A stretch of 47,414 nt of DNA from Thermoanaerobaculia bacterium. Lineage in GTDB: Bacteria; Acidobacteriota; Thermoanaerobaculia; Multivoradales; JAHEKO01. Each line of letters starts with the position of its first letter. The first letter of the stretch is position 1. The position numbers and the translations under genes were made by a program. The DNA lies in the NCBI GenBank assembly GCA_947259195.1, contig CAMYLC010000138.1, positions 1 to 47,414 on the forward strand. Direction: 5' to 3'. Shown piece by piece: positions 1 through 8,614 of this stretch. The notes below the pieces were generated by a model. The model did no database searches, was not told the DNA's origin, and saw only the letters and a list, made by a program, of their open reading frames with translations.

Positions 1-384
1 TGCGATCACTTCTTTGCCCCGACCCACCACGACTTCGGTGACACCGTCGCGATCGAGATCCATCACGACGTGAGGTGAGTAGACCCTTCCATTGCCGACC
101 TGGGCACGGTGGAGCAAGCTGCCGGAACTCGAGAAGACGTAGGTGTCGTAGTAGGCGGCGATGAGCTCGTTGGAGCCGTCGCCATCCAGGTCTTGGATTA
201 CCGGCGAGGCATACCAACTCGTCTGACCGCTCAAGTTCCTGACGAACACGGGACTCAGAACGGGGCCGCTACTGGTGCCCGGCTCACAGCTCGGAGGCTC
301 ACCCAGCCCGGGCGCCGCGGCGAGGCTCAACCCCACCAGAAGGTGCCACCCTTTTTTCCTGCGCTTGCTCAGTGCCGAGTTCAC
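1..384 (-). CDS. FG-GAP/VCBS repeat secreted protein, N-terminal part
   Basis: Only the first 128 codons are inside the window; the gene runs off the left edge. The GTG start at 384 is preceded by GAGGTG about 8 bases upstream, and an in-frame TGA lies 15 bases upstream. The product opens with a basic stretch (KRRKKG) and a hydrophobic segment, which looks like a signal peptide. It then shows two Asp-rich calcium-loop signatures, DLDGDGSNELI and DLDRDGVTEVVVGR, typical of FG-GAP/VCBS blades of integrin-alpha-like beta-propellers. The likely role is an exported calcium-binding propeller, probably adhesive or surface-associated. It begins 13 bases after the end of the beta-helix gene on the same strand, so the two may be co-transcribed. 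The C-terminal domains cannot be seen. Confidence 0.75.
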   Translation of the reverse strand, partial: MNSALSKRRKKGWHLLVGLSLAAAPGLGEPPSCEPGTSSGPVLSPVFVRNLSGQTSWYASPVIQDLDGDGSNELIAAYYDTYVFSSSGSLLHRAQVGNGRVYSPHVVMDLDRDGVTEVVVGRGKEVIA

Positions 385-396
385 AATCGTCGCACC

Positions 397-2208
397 TCAC
401 GGTATCGACGCGGACCAACTCGAGAAGTTGCCCGCCTCGAACCCATCCGCAAACAGCAGTGTCGGCCAAGGACGCGGACCGTAGTTCGGTAGAGGCTGGC
501 CGAATTCGAAAGCTCCCAGATCTGGGAAGCCCTGCAGGGCGAAAGCGTCGTTGAGGTTGGCGATCTCTTCACCTGCATCGATCTCGGGGGCGCCTGGCGA
601 GAGACTGAGATCTCGGCTCCCTGGAATCGCAGGCATGTCCCAGGTAACGGGCAATGTGGCATCTACCACATCAACGAAAGCTGCTTCGACTCCATGAAGC
701 TCTATTCCGATTGCCTGGAGATCCGGAAGCCTGCTGTAGCGCACGTTGTCCCATTTGAAATAGGGATCACTGGGTGAGCCAACAGCTCGAGTCGTTCCCC
801 AACCGTTGTAGTCGAAATCCCTGTAGCCCTCGTCGGCGACCGTCGTAAACTCGAACGCGTACCGAGTGCCGAGAAAGAGGTTGTTTCGAAAGACCGCGTT
901 GCGCCACATGGCACCGTTGTCGCCGTGGCCATCACCGTGTTTGGCACCGGTGTTGTGGACCACGAAGAATCCAGAGGTGTCATTGTGCATCTTCACGGGA
1001 ACGCTTTCGAGATTGAAGAGCTCGTTGCGAAAGATGTAGGCCGGGCCCCCGCGGACGGGTTGGACGCTGATCCCCATGCGGGCGTTCATCACCCGGTTGC
1101 GCCAGACCCGGACGTTGGCTTGGTTGTAGTCGATCTCGATTCCGTCGTCGACGCAGAAGGCGGCATCGTTACCGAAGACGTCGTTACCGTAGGAAGGACC
1201 CGTGGAAGGCTGCAGGGAAACACAGTCGCCGAAGTTACGGACCCGGTTGTGGCAGACCACGTTGCCGTGGCCTCTGAGGTCGATGCCTCTTTCTGAAGGG
1301 ATGCCAACGCCGGGCCACGACACCCGGCCCTCGATCACGTTATCGCAGATGGTCTGGTTACCTTCCAGGCCATCACCACGGCGATTCACAACACCGTAGT
1401 CCACATCCCGGATCAGATTGTGACGAACTACGATCTCCCTGCTATGCTGCGAGTCAATCCCCCATCGCCCATCTTCGAGAGCCAGGCCTTCGATCACCAC
1501 ATGGCTGATGGTCTGGTTCCAATCCCCGAGCGTGATGATCCCCCGGTCAGTGGCCTTTCCGCCCACGACCGCAAGCCCGCTTCCAGGACCCGTAAACACA
1601 ATAGGTGCCAGGGGGTTGCCACTGGTCAGTAGCTGAAACGGCTCGTAGGTGCCGGGGGAAACATGGAGGATATCGCCCGCTTTGGCGCTGTCAGCGGCCG
1701 ACTGGAGCCCCTTGAACGGGTTGGTCGGGGTTCCGTCACCTCCACCGGTGCCGGGAATGACATAGAGATGACTGCCAGAATAATCCGGCGGCGGCAAGGT
1801 CCGGGGCGCCGCCACTACTGTCCTGGCCTTGCCGCCGCCATCGGGATCGGTCAGGGTCAGGCGCAGTTCGTAGGATTTGCCCGATTCGAGAAAGAGAGCG
1901 CTGGAAGCCCAGAAGTTAAGACCCAACGGTGCGCCATTGACCAACAGCGCAGGATGGGCCCGCATCGCCGGCGCAGCTTGATTCCATAGAGATTCCCCCT
2001 CAAGTCGGAACTCCATCTGCATTGAACTGTCGAGATCATCGTCGCCTTCCACCCACCAGAGAGCCCCGATGTGTTCGAAGGTGGCATCGACCCTCAAAGT
2101 CCCTGGCACCACTCGATCGTCACGGGCGAACACAGGAGTTCCTGGCAAGCAGAGTACTAGCAGCATCAATGATGCACCGAGATCGAATCTCCAATTGCCC
2201 CTTCCCAT
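397..2208 (-). CDS. Secreted right-handed parallel beta-helix protein with C-terminal DGFEAGN motif
   Basis: The 603-residue product has a signal peptide (hydrophobic core near residues 10-25, cleavage near VFA-RDD). An N-terminal beta-sandwich-like region (about 30-130) follows, then the classic entry to a parallel beta-helix: GTPTNPFKGLQSAADSAKAGD, then HVSPGTYEPF. Repeating N/D-rich turns (ISHVVIEGLALEDG, VVRHNLIRDVDYG, VCHNRVRNFGD, VFGNDAAFCVDDGIEI) run to about residue 480. Such folds occur in pectate lyases, polysaccharide depolymerases and surface proteins; no catalytic set is clear. The last 20 residues carry LLFADGFEAGNFSSWS, a short motif often seen at the ends of exported proteins in this kind of organism. 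The ATG at 2208 has GAGGT about 10 bases upstream. Function beyond a secreted beta-helix is unknown. Confidence 0.85.
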   Translation of the reverse strand: MGRGNWRFDLGASLMLLVLCLPGTPVFARDDRVVPGTLRVDATFEHIGALWWVEGDDDLDSSMQMEFRLEGESLWNQAAPAMRAHPALLVNGAPLGLNFWASSALFLESGKSYELRLTLTDPDGGGKARTVVAAPRTLPPPDYSGSHLYVIPGTGGGDGTPTNPFKGLQSAADSAKAGDILHVSPGTYEPFQLLTSGNPLAPIVFTGPGSGLAVVGGKATDRGIITLGDWNQTISHVVIEGLALEDGRWGIDSQHSREIVVRHNLIRDVDYGVVNRRGDGLEGNQTICDNVIEGRVSWPGVGIPSERGIDLRGHGNVVCHNRVRNFGDCVSLQPSTGPSYGNDVFGNDAAFCVDDGIEIDYNQANVRVWRNRVMNARMGISVQPVRGGPAYIFRNELFNLESVPVKMHNDTSGFFVVHNTGAKHGDGHGDNGAMWRNAVFRNNLFLGTRYAFEFTTVADEGYRDFDYNGWGTTRAVGSPSDPYFKWDNVRYSRLPDLQAIGIELHGVEAAFVDVVDATLPVTWDMPAIPGSRDLSLSPGAPEIDAGEEIANLNDAFALQGFPDLGAFEFGQPLPNYGPRPWPTLLFADGFEAGNFSSWSASIP

Positions 2209-2514
2209 ATCGCCTACCTCAGCCCCCGACTATCACAGAAGCGACCAAAGGCGCTATGAAATTCGACTCGCCCGCCTCAAAGTGCCGCCCCTACTACCTA
2301 GCCCTCTCGGATCGAGAAACGCATTCTCCTCAGTTCAAGCTCTCCCTGAAACGTCCCCGGGCTTGTTTGGACTCTTCTCTTGCGACCTGCTCGCGCACCT
2401 CAGAGGTCCCATCGAACCCACCTGCAGAGCGAAAGGCCCTTCACCCAGTCAAGTGCAGAATGCTCTACAACCTCATGAGAGGTGGGTCAACCAGTCAGGC
2501 GTGAGTGAACCTAC
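2209..2514. other. Intergenic stretch without a convincing gene
   Basis: These 306 bases lie between the transposase stop and the start of the beta-helix gene, both on the minus strand. No open frame here has a start codon, ribosome site and family resemblance together. The only structure noticed is an inverted repeat at its transposase-proximal edge, listed separately. The upstream region of the beta-helix gene must lie here, but no clear -35/-10 pair was recognised. Confidence 0.5.
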
Positions 2515-2530
2515 CTACCCGGGGGCCTGA
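2495..2530. repeat. Inverted repeat at the 3' end of the RAYT gene
   Basis: TCAGGC at 2495-2500 and its exact reverse complement GCCTGA at 2525-2530 enclose 24 bases and straddle the stop codon (2515-2517) of the transposase gene. A second possible pairing, GGTGGGT (2481-2487) with ACCTACC (2510-2516), overlaps it. REP-associated tyrosine transposases are usually accompanied by palindromic REP elements, so this could be a cognate element. It could equally be an ordinary transcription-end hairpin. No second copy was found in the window, so the link is speculative. Confidence 0.25.
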
Positions 2531-3450
2531 GATAGGTGCTGCAATGGCAAAGGTGGTGGGAAGGCTCCGGCAGGGAATCCAGGGCTGAGGTCGCCTCTTT
2601 GCCATCGACTGGCTGCCAGGCGAAAGGCGACACAGAAGGAAGCATAGGCCTCCTTTAGAAGACTGCGTGCTTCCTTCGAGGCGCAGTGAAACAGAGGAGC
2701 CGGGGACCACTTCGACCGAACAGGTCTCTCATGAGGATCCTGACGCAGCGCCCTCCTCACTCCCAATGGCTGCGTGCCCTCGGCTCGATGACGAGCGTCT
2801 GTTTCAGTTTCAATCTGAGCCACTAGCTCATGGACTCGCTCCCGGAGAAAACTCGGTTCCATACCCCCCCAGCAAGGTAGGGGACTCAGAACCACGATCT
2901 CCCTTTGACGAAACCGAAACTGTTTCTCGACTTTTGTTCCACCAGATGCTCGGCGCTCTCCGGTCCGATCGATCCAGACACCTCTGTCTTCCTTCCCAAA
3001 CAGAAGAGCCTCCACTGAGCTCACACCCGGCCACTCGAGCGGACTCGACACCAAGTCTTCCTTGCACCCGTTTCCCAGGATGTAGAGCAGTCGATTGACC
3101 TGAGCTGCTTCCTCATCACTCACCAAGACATGCTGGTATCGACGATGCCAAAAAGGGCCTCGCCAGTTGTGAAGGCGGCCCGCCTCCTTGGCTAGATTTC
3201 CTTGAAAGTACGCCATGAATCGCGCCAATTGCAGCGCGGACTTGACCGTAACAAGCAAGTGATAGTGGTTCGACAGCACCACGTACCCGTGAATCTCAAC
3301 ATCGTAAAGCCGCTGGGCTCTTCCGAGAATCCCTACCACCAGCATGTTGAGCTCGGCGCTCGGTCTCAAGAGAAAGCGCCCCTGGATTGTTCGATTTGTG
3401 ACCTCGACAAGGCATCCTTCGGGCGGAATGTAACGAAGACGTCGTCCCAT
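2515..3450 (-). CDS. REP-associated tyrosine transposase (IS200-like, Y1 family)
   Basis: The product resembles the TnpA_REP (RAYT) family, single-stranded-DNA HUH nucleases that act on palindromic REP sequences. Counting from the GTG at 3474, the HUH motif is His70-Tyr71-His72 within VVLSNHYHLLV. The candidate catalytic tyrosine is Tyr131 in VNRLLYILGN, followed by the typical LEWPGVSS segment. The C-terminal tail (about residues 255-319) contains REARSLLKEAYASF-like helices common in the acidobacterial relatives. The start is uncertain: the ATG at 3450 gives MGRRLRYIPPEG, which fits the family's usual N-terminus, while the upstream GTG (3474) has only a weak AAGG. No terminal repeats or target duplication mark it as part of an insertion sequence, so it is probably a domesticated single-copy gene. 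It lies 53 bases downstream of the phosphatase gene. Confidence 0.8.
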   Translation of the reverse strand: MGRRLRYIPPEGCLVEVTNRTIQGRFLLRPSAELNMLVVGILGRAQRLYDVEIHGYVVLSNHYHLLVTVKSALQLARFMAYFQGNLAKEAGRLHNWRGPFWHRRYQHVLVSDEEAAQVNRLLYILGNGCKEDLVSSPLEWPGVSSVEALLFGKEDRGVWIDRTGERRASGGTKVEKQFRFRQREIVVLSPLPCWGGMEPSFLRERVHELVAQIETETDARHRAEGTQPLGVRRALRQDPHERPVRSKWSPAPLFHCASKEARSLLKEAYASFCVAFRLAASRWQRGDLSPGFPAGAFPPPLPLQHLSQAPG

Positions 3451-3503
3451 GCCCAGGAAAGACGGAATAGCCACTGCGAACCTTGCAAGAAGGTGAGCGG
3501 CAC

Positions 3504-5555
3504 CTAGGACCGGGCCTTCAGGATCATCAGAGTCATGTCATCCTGCAGAGGCGTACCCTCGTTGTAGTCGGCTGCAAGCTCCAACATACGCTTGATGGCC
3601 TGCTCGGGCTCGAGACCTGCCACCTGAGCGAAAAAACGGGTGGCACGTTCGTAGCCCAGGAGGTCGCCGTCCGGATTCGCCACCTCAGCAAGACCGTCGG
3701 TCATCAGCAGTACCGAGTCGCCCTCCCGAAGGTCGAACTCGGTCTCCTTGAACCGCACGTCCGCCAACGTCGCCAGCGGTACGCTCGGTAGCATCACCTC
3801 TTCCACCGACCCATCGACCTGGCGCCAGACAAGCACCGGCGGCATCCCCGCCGAAGCAAGCTGCACATGACGCCCATCGAGCCGCGCCAGCAGCATCGCC
3901 ATGCTCGCTTGTCGCCGGTGCATGCTGCTCAGACCCTCGCCAATACGCCCCAGGGCTCCGGCGAGATTCGCTTCCCGTCCGCAGGTCTGAAACAGACTCT
4001 TGGCAACGCCTACCACCATCCCCGCATGCAAGCCGTGTCCAGTTGCATCGCCCATCACCAAAGTGCACGAGCCGCTCCCGTTGGTGTGGAAGTCGTAGTA
4101 GTCGCCCCCCACTTCGTTGGCCGTGCTCATGTGAACAGCTATGTGGAAGCTCTGGAGCTGGGGAACCTGCTTCGGCAGCATAGCCAGCTGAAGCTGACGA
4201 GCCTCCTCCAACTCCGCCGTCTTGCGCTGATTGTCGGCCTCCAACAGCCGTCGATCGGCCTCTTCGCGTGCCACCCGTCTTTCCTGATCGATAGTCTGCG
4301 CTGTCAGCGCATCGATCTGCTGCAGCCTGGACTCCAGTTCACGATTCGTATTTGCGATCCGCCGAGTTAGATAGACGGAAAAGGACAGCGCCAACGAGCC
4401 GACACCCAGGATCGCCGTCAGCCCATGCGGGATCTCGATCCAGCCGGCCTGCCGAAGCAGAATGGCAAACACGCATAGAGTCACGATCAGGAAACCGAGG
4501 CCGATTACCCAGGCGTCTGGCTGCCGGTCCACCAGGGCGAGAATCGCCCACCAGAGCGTCACCAGATAGACCGCGGCGATGAAGATCGCTGTCGGTACGT
4601 TGCCTCCAAAGGCCGGCCGGGACCAGATCCAGAACAGAATCCCAATCGCTGCGGCGGCCAGAACATAGAAGGTTGGGCTCAGCCGCTGCTTGAACACTCT
4701 GTGTTCAACCAAGAGCGCAGACATCCCCATGGCCACGACACCCGTCAGGAACCATTTGTAGTAGACGAGTACCTTCGCCAGATCACTGATCGAACCCATC
4801 TGCAACTCGGCCAACAACATACCCACCATGGACCCGTTGAGGATTGCGAGAAAAAGGTTCTCGGTACCTTTCGGCTGGAAGGCGAAGAGCAGAAGATGCA
4901 GGACGGTGAAGGCGCCGAAGACACCAAGAGCCGTCGCCATGACTGTCGTGTACTGCCTGACCAGCTTGAATCGAGACGCTGAGAGGCCCTGCATCTCCCC
5001 CACCGTAACCTCGAAGCCCTGGAAGTCTCTCTGAAAGACGTGGCCCGTGACGTTGGAATAGCGGACGGCGAGAAGGTGGTCGATCCCTGGCTCCAGCGTG
5101 ATGGTGGAAACGTACTGAGGCAGCGACGGCTTCTCCTCCTCTGGATCCGTCGACACCATGCCGAATCGAGCCACCCGGCGACCGTCGAGGTAGATCTCCG
5201 AGGCACCGGCCTGCGCCACATGGATGCCGAGAGTGTTGCCAAACTCTTCGCTGGTCCGGATCTTGCGTCGAAACCAACCGATTCCAGGCCATCCCCCGGG
5301 TATGGCTTCGGCATTGCGCAGAGAGGGGAGAACTAGAGGCCAGTCTGAGTCGTCGAAGTCCGGCTCGGCCCAAGAGAAGTCGTCGCCAGGTTGGTACCGC
5401 CAGTCCCTGGCCAGGACTATCGAGCATTCTGGGCACGCCCTGTCGATGACGACGACTTCCGTCCACCCTTCAGACACCTGCGCGGTCAGAGGTCGTCCTA
5501 CAAACAGGACGAAAGCGATCGTCGCCAGTTTCAAGATTCGACCGAGAGAGATCAT
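3504..5555 (-). CDS. 7TMR-DISM-like sensor with C-terminal SpoIIE/PP2C phosphatase
   Basis: The 683-residue product starts with a signal peptide (MISLGRILKLATIAFVLFV). A periplasmic jelly-roll-like domain follows (about 30-200; DFDDSDWPLVLP, WPGIGWFRRKI, GASEIYLDGRRVARFG). Then come seven or eight hydrophobic helices (about 215-420), a coiled coil (about 425-470; NRELESRLQQIDALTAQ) and a PP2C/SpoIIE serine phosphatase domain. The metal-binding motifs are intact: GGDYYDFH, GDATGHGLHAGM, LLMTDGLAEVANPDGD and the terminal DDMTLMILKAR. In this family an external ligand is thought to control dephosphorylation of an anti-sigma-factor antagonist or similar partner. No such partner gene lies adjacent, so the target is unknown. 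The ATG at 5555 was preferred over an upstream in-frame start (5666) because it places the signal sequence at the N-terminus; the ribosome site (AGGGTG) is modest. The gene is divergent from the barrel gene at 5732. Confidence 0.85.
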   Translation of the reverse strand: MISLGRILKLATIAFVLFVGRPLTAQVSEGWTEVVVIDRACPECSIVLARDWRYQPGDDFSWAEPDFDDSDWPLVLPSLRNAEAIPGGWPGIGWFRRKIRTSEEFGNTLGIHVAQAGASEIYLDGRRVARFGMVSTDPEEEKPSLPQYVSTITLEPGIDHLLAVRYSNVTGHVFQRDFQGFEVTVGEMQGLSASRFKLVRQYTTVMATALGVFGAFTVLHLLLFAFQPKGTENLFLAILNGSMVGMLLAELQMGSISDLAKVLVYYKWFLTGVVAMGMSALLVEHRVFKQRLSPTFYVLAAAAIGILFWIWSRPAFGGNVPTAIFIAAVYLVTLWWAILALVDRQPDAWVIGLGFLIVTLCVFAILLRQAGWIEIPHGLTAILGVGSLALSFSVYLTRRIANTNRELESRLQQIDALTAQTIDQERRVAREEADRRLLEADNQRKTAELEEARQLQLAMLPKQVPQLQSFHIAVHMSTANEVGGDYYDFHTNGSGSCTLVMGDATGHGLHAGMVVGVAKSLFQTCGREANLAGALGRIGEGLSSMHRRQASMAMLLARLDGRHVQLASAGMPPVLVWRQVDGSVEEVMLPSVPLATLADVRFKETEFDLREGDSVLLMTDGLAEVANPDGDLLGYERATRFFAQVAGLEPEQAIKRMLELAADYNEGTPLQDDMTLMILKARS

Positions 5556-5731
5556 GGCACCCTGCAATAGGCAACGAATTTCAGCGGCTAGACACACACC
5601 CACTCCTTCGAGTGCTCCGGAGGGACTCACTTTGCTCCTGAGGAAATTACGCTTGCACGCCCTCAATGTTGCAGTGGGCCAATCTATAGACGCCCGTAAA
5701 TGTGTTCTTGTCTAGAAAGACCAGGTCCAGC

Positions 5732-6328
5732 ATGCAAAGATTCCTCGTTCTCACCCTGTTCATCCTCGCCGCGGTTCCAGTCGTCGCCCAGGAAGAAGCT
5801 ACCCCCGGGGCAACCGAGGAGACCGAACCCGCTCCGCTCCCGCCATACAAACCAAAGAAACCGCTCCGCAGCCGAATGTATGCGGGCGGATGGCTCGGCG
5901 CTTCGTCGAGTAGCGCCGTGGACCGCATCGAAGCGGCTCCTGAGATCGGGTTCCAGGTCACACCCAAGATTCAATTGGGCGGCAGCCTGGTCTACCGCTA
6001 CCGCAATGACAAACGCTTCGAGCCCGATCTGACGTCTACCGACCTCGGTGGCTCGCTCTTTGGCCGCTACTTCGTGTACGCACCCTTCTTCCTGCACCTG
6101 GGGGTTGAGCACCTGACCTGGGAGTACTATGACCCGTTTCAGGATGAGTTGACCAAGATCGACGCGAACCACACTGGCGTCCTGATCGGCCCGGGATTCA
6201 CTCTCAGCATGGGCCCAAGGGCGGCAACCTACTTCGCTCTCCTCTATGACGTCAACTACGACAACAACGGCCCCAACCCCTACGACGAGCCGTGGGTGTT
6301 TCGCATCGGTTTCGGGATCGGGCTCTGA
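5732..6328 (+). CDS. Predicted outer-membrane beta-barrel protein
   Basis: The 198-residue product has a clean signal peptide (MQRFLVLTLFILAAVPVVAQ). An acidic, Pro-rich linker (EEATPGATEETEPAPLPPYKPKKP) follows, then alternating hydrophobic/polar strands (MYAGGWLGASSS, IQLGGSLVYRYRND, GGSLFGRYFVYAPFFLHLGVEHLTW). It ends in a barrel-like strand WVFRIGFGIGL. The length and pattern match small OmpA/OmpW-like barrels, but no specific family was recognised. The ATG at 5732 is chosen because it begins the signal peptide; an upstream in-frame GTG (5702) would only add 10 residues. It is divergent from the phosphatase gene and precedes the Omp85-like gene by 95 bases. Confidence 0.65.
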   Translation: MQRFLVLTLFILAAVPVVAQEEATPGATEETEPAPLPPYKPKKPLRSRMYAGGWLGASSSSAVDRIEAAPEIGFQVTPKIQLGGSLVYRYRNDKRFEPDLTSTDLGGSLFGRYFVYAPFFLHLGVEHLTWEYYDPFQDELTKIDANHTGVLIGPGFTLSMGPRAATYFALLYDVNYDNNGPNPYDEPWVFRIGFGIGL

Positions 6329-6423
6329 CGACACTGCTAATTCTTCGAACTGTTGAAATCCACTCCCCGATCCGACACGATACAGGCCTCGCTTCGGCCT
6401 AGCCCGTAATCTGAGAGATCAGG

Positions 6424-7755
6424 ATGAGCAGGGACCCATACAAGGAACTCCGTTGCCGGGCTCTCCTCCCTTTCCTGCTCCTTCTCGTGGCCGCGCAATC
6501 CTCCTCAGCCGCTGATTTGACACAGCCTCCTGCAATCCTGCGGGAGGTGGGTGAGACCGGCAGTGTGGACTCCCGCAAGCAAATCCTGCCCTACATCTTC
6601 GCCACGGAGACTCTGGACGTAGTCCTGGGAGCCGCGATAGGAGCTTCGGCCTGGCCTCAGGAGCAATCCAGCCTGTTCGGAGCCGCCCTCGGAACCACCA
6701 ATGAATCCTGGGGGCTCTTCTTCGTTGGCACCAGTCTCCATCTTCCTGGAGCCAAACGCCTTTTTCTCGATTTCAGCGCTTCGTTGGGGCAGTACACCGA
6801 CCTGCGGGATTACATCGACGGCAACCCAGAGTATCCGGACAGTCGAGCAGGCTCCAACGACTCCGACCCGAACGACTTCATCAGCGGCGAAGGCACCTAC
6901 AGCTGGCTGGTGCTCAACTTCAAGTACGTCCTGCCCATTGGACACGCCCGGCAGTCGGTAATTGCCAACTACGCTCTCGATCGCGGAATTCTCGTCTCCG
7001 GCGCCACGGGAGCAGAAAGCTGGAACCCCCTGCGAAGCGGCCGAACCCTCCTCCAGCTCGAACCCTTCATGATCGAAAGGACCTTCGACATTCCGGAGGA
7101 TCTCGATGGCGGCCGTACAAATGGCCTCGCCTTCTCAGTGCTGCACGACAACCGGGACTTCTCGCCGAACCCCTCGCGCGGTACGACAACCACGGTCAAA
7201 CTGGCCAGAGACTTCGGCCAGTTCGGTAGCTCCACATCGTGGACCACGGTCGAAGGGAAGTTCAGCAAGTACTTCTTCCTGGGCTCGACGCGCCTGACGA
7301 GACAGCAGGTCCTCGCCTTCAACGCGTGGACAGCTGACAGCCCTACTTGGGAGGAGTGGGAGACCGACGAAGGCACCGTCTATGACCACCGACCTCCGCC
7401 ATATCTGGGTACGACTCTCGGAGGCTATCTGCGGATGCGCGGCTTTCCACAATACCGGTTCAGCGACAAAGCAGCCGTCTACTACGGCCTCGAGTACCGG
7501 GTGATCCCCGAATGGAACCCCCTGGGGAGCCTGTCGTGGTTACGGTGGCTCCGCATCGATTGGTGGCAATGGGTGCCCTTCGCAGAAGCCGGTCGCGTCG
7601 CCGACCACTGGAACTTGAGAGAGCTTCACTCCGACATGAAGTGGGATGTTGGACTGGGCTTGCGACTCATGACAGCCAAAGTGGTGGTCAGAGGAGACGC
7701 AGCCGTCTCCGAAGAGGGTTTTCACATCTGGGCCATGGTCGGCCAGGCCTTTTAG
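6424..7755 (+). CDS. Omp85/BamA-type surface-antigen barrel without POTRA domains
   Basis: The 443-residue product has a signal peptide (hydrophobic core at about 13-28, cleavage near SSAA). A 16-strand-barrel-like body follows. The C-terminal part carries the Omp85 signature region: LGGYLRMRGFPQYRFSDKA followed by YYGLEYRVIPEW, then WVPFAEAGRVAD, and a final strand EEGFHIWAMVGQAF ending in phenylalanine. This resembles the 'bacterial surface antigen' (D15) barrel of BamA/TamA, but there is no room for the periplasmic POTRA repeats. It is therefore not a canonical assembly factor. Patatin-type and other short Omp85 relatives share this layout. The ATG at 6424 follows GAGAGATCAGG. It heads a run of same-strand genes ending with the Asp-box propeller. 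Confidence 0.75.
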   Translation: MSRDPYKELRCRALLPFLLLLVAAQSSSAADLTQPPAILREVGETGSVDSRKQILPYIFATETLDVVLGAAIGASAWPQEQSSLFGAALGTTNESWGLFFVGTSLHLPGAKRLFLDFSASLGQYTDLRDYIDGNPEYPDSRAGSNDSDPNDFISGEGTYSWLVLNFKYVLPIGHARQSVIANYALDRGILVSGATGAESWNPLRSGRTLLQLEPFMIERTFDIPEDLDGGRTNGLAFSVLHDNRDFSPNPSRGTTTTVKLARDFGQFGSSTSWTTVEGKFSKYFFLGSTRLTRQQVLAFNAWTADSPTWEEWETDEGTVYDHRPPPYLGTTLGGYLRMRGFPQYRFSDKAAVYYGLEYRVIPEWNPLGSLSWLRWLRIDWWQWVPFAEAGRVADHWNLRELHSDMKWDVGLGLRLMTAKVVVRGDAAVSEEGFHIWAMVGQAF

Positions 7756-7829
7756 AGAAGGCAGGTGCGCTCCGGCGACTCCGTTGGTGCCTACTGTCCA
7801 GCTGGGCCTCATGTAGAATCTGGACTCCG

Positions 7830-8594
7830 ATGTTCCCGCTGCGAGACGAGAACCCCACCGAGCTCACGCCGGTCGTCACCTTCGTCTTCATCGCCATCAA
7901 CGTGCTGGTCTGGGTCTTCGTCCAGCAGGGTGGCGGCGGGCAAGGCTTCTTGAGCTCGCTTTGCACCTTCGGTGCCATCCCTGCCGACATCACCGGTGCG
8001 ATCAACCCGGGGTCGGTCATCGCCTTGGGTCAGGATGCAACCTGCACCGTCGGTGGCCTGGGTTGGATGACCATCCTCACCTCGATGTTCATGCATGGCA
8101 GTTGGATGCATCTGATCGGCAACATGTGGTTTCTCTGGGTCTTCGGCAACAACATCGAGGACTCGATGGGGCATGTCCGGTTCACCGTCTTCTATCTGCT
8201 TTGTGGAGTTCTCGCCTCCCTCGCGCACATCGTCACCGATCCTGGCAGCGCGGTACCCACCGTGGGAGCTTCAGGGGCCATCAGTGGCGTCATGGGCGCA
8301 TATATGGTGCTCTACCCCAAGGTGAGGGTGCAAACGCTGATCTTCCTTGTCGTCTACATCCGAGTCTTTCTGCTGCCGGCGTGGGTTCTCCTGGGCCAAT
8401 GGTTCGTCATGCAGTTGATATCTGGAGTGGGAGAACTGGGAGCCGAAGGTGGCGGAGTCGCCTTCTGGGCTCATATCGGCGGCTTCGTGGCGGGCCTCGC
8501 GCTGATCAAGCTGTTCGAAAGAACGCAACTGGTCAACGCCAAGAGGAACAAGGTCAAGCTATCGAGGGCCGAGCTCCATCGACTGCGTTGGTAG
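7830..8594 (+). CDS. Rhomboid-family intramembrane serine protease
   Basis: The 254-residue protein cleaves membrane proteins within or near their transmembrane helices. It shows six to seven hydrophobic helices and all rhomboid hallmarks. These are the HxxxN loop His94-Asn98 (MHLIGNMWFLW), the catalytic serine Ser148 in VGASGAISGVMGAY, and the catalytic histidine His215 in FWAHIGGFVAGLAL. The L1 loop (about 50-90) contains two cysteines (Cys45, Cys72). The start at 7830 (MFPLRDENPTELTP) matches the usual rhomboid N-terminus; longer in-frame readings upstream run through the barrel gene and are not credible. There is no strong ribosome site. The serine hydrolase gene starts 20 bases after its stop. 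Confidence 0.92.
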   Translation: MFPLRDENPTELTPVVTFVFIAINVLVWVFVQQGGGGQGFLSSLCTFGAIPADITGAINPGSVIALGQDATCTVGGLGWMTILTSMFMHGSWMHLIGNMWFLWVFGNNIEDSMGHVRFTVFYLLCGVLASLAHIVTDPGSAVPTVGASGAISGVMGAYMVLYPKVRVQTLIFLVVYIRVFLLPAWVLLGQWFVMQLISGVGELGAEGGGVAFWAHIGGFVAGLALIKLFERTQLVNAKRNKVKLSRAELHRLRW

Positions 8595-8614
8595 CCCGCG
8601 AAAGCAAGGTCTCG

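Noticed and set aside
2333..2440. A 36-codon open stretch on the minus strand between the beta-helix and RAYT genes
   Set aside because: It is bounded by stops on both sides, has no start codon or ribosome site and matches nothing; at most a decayed fragment.
7814..7819. TAGAAT upstream of the rhomboid gene as a promoter
   Set aside because: It lies 10 bases before the ATG and no -35 stands at 16-18 bases; the nearest candidate is 24 bases away.
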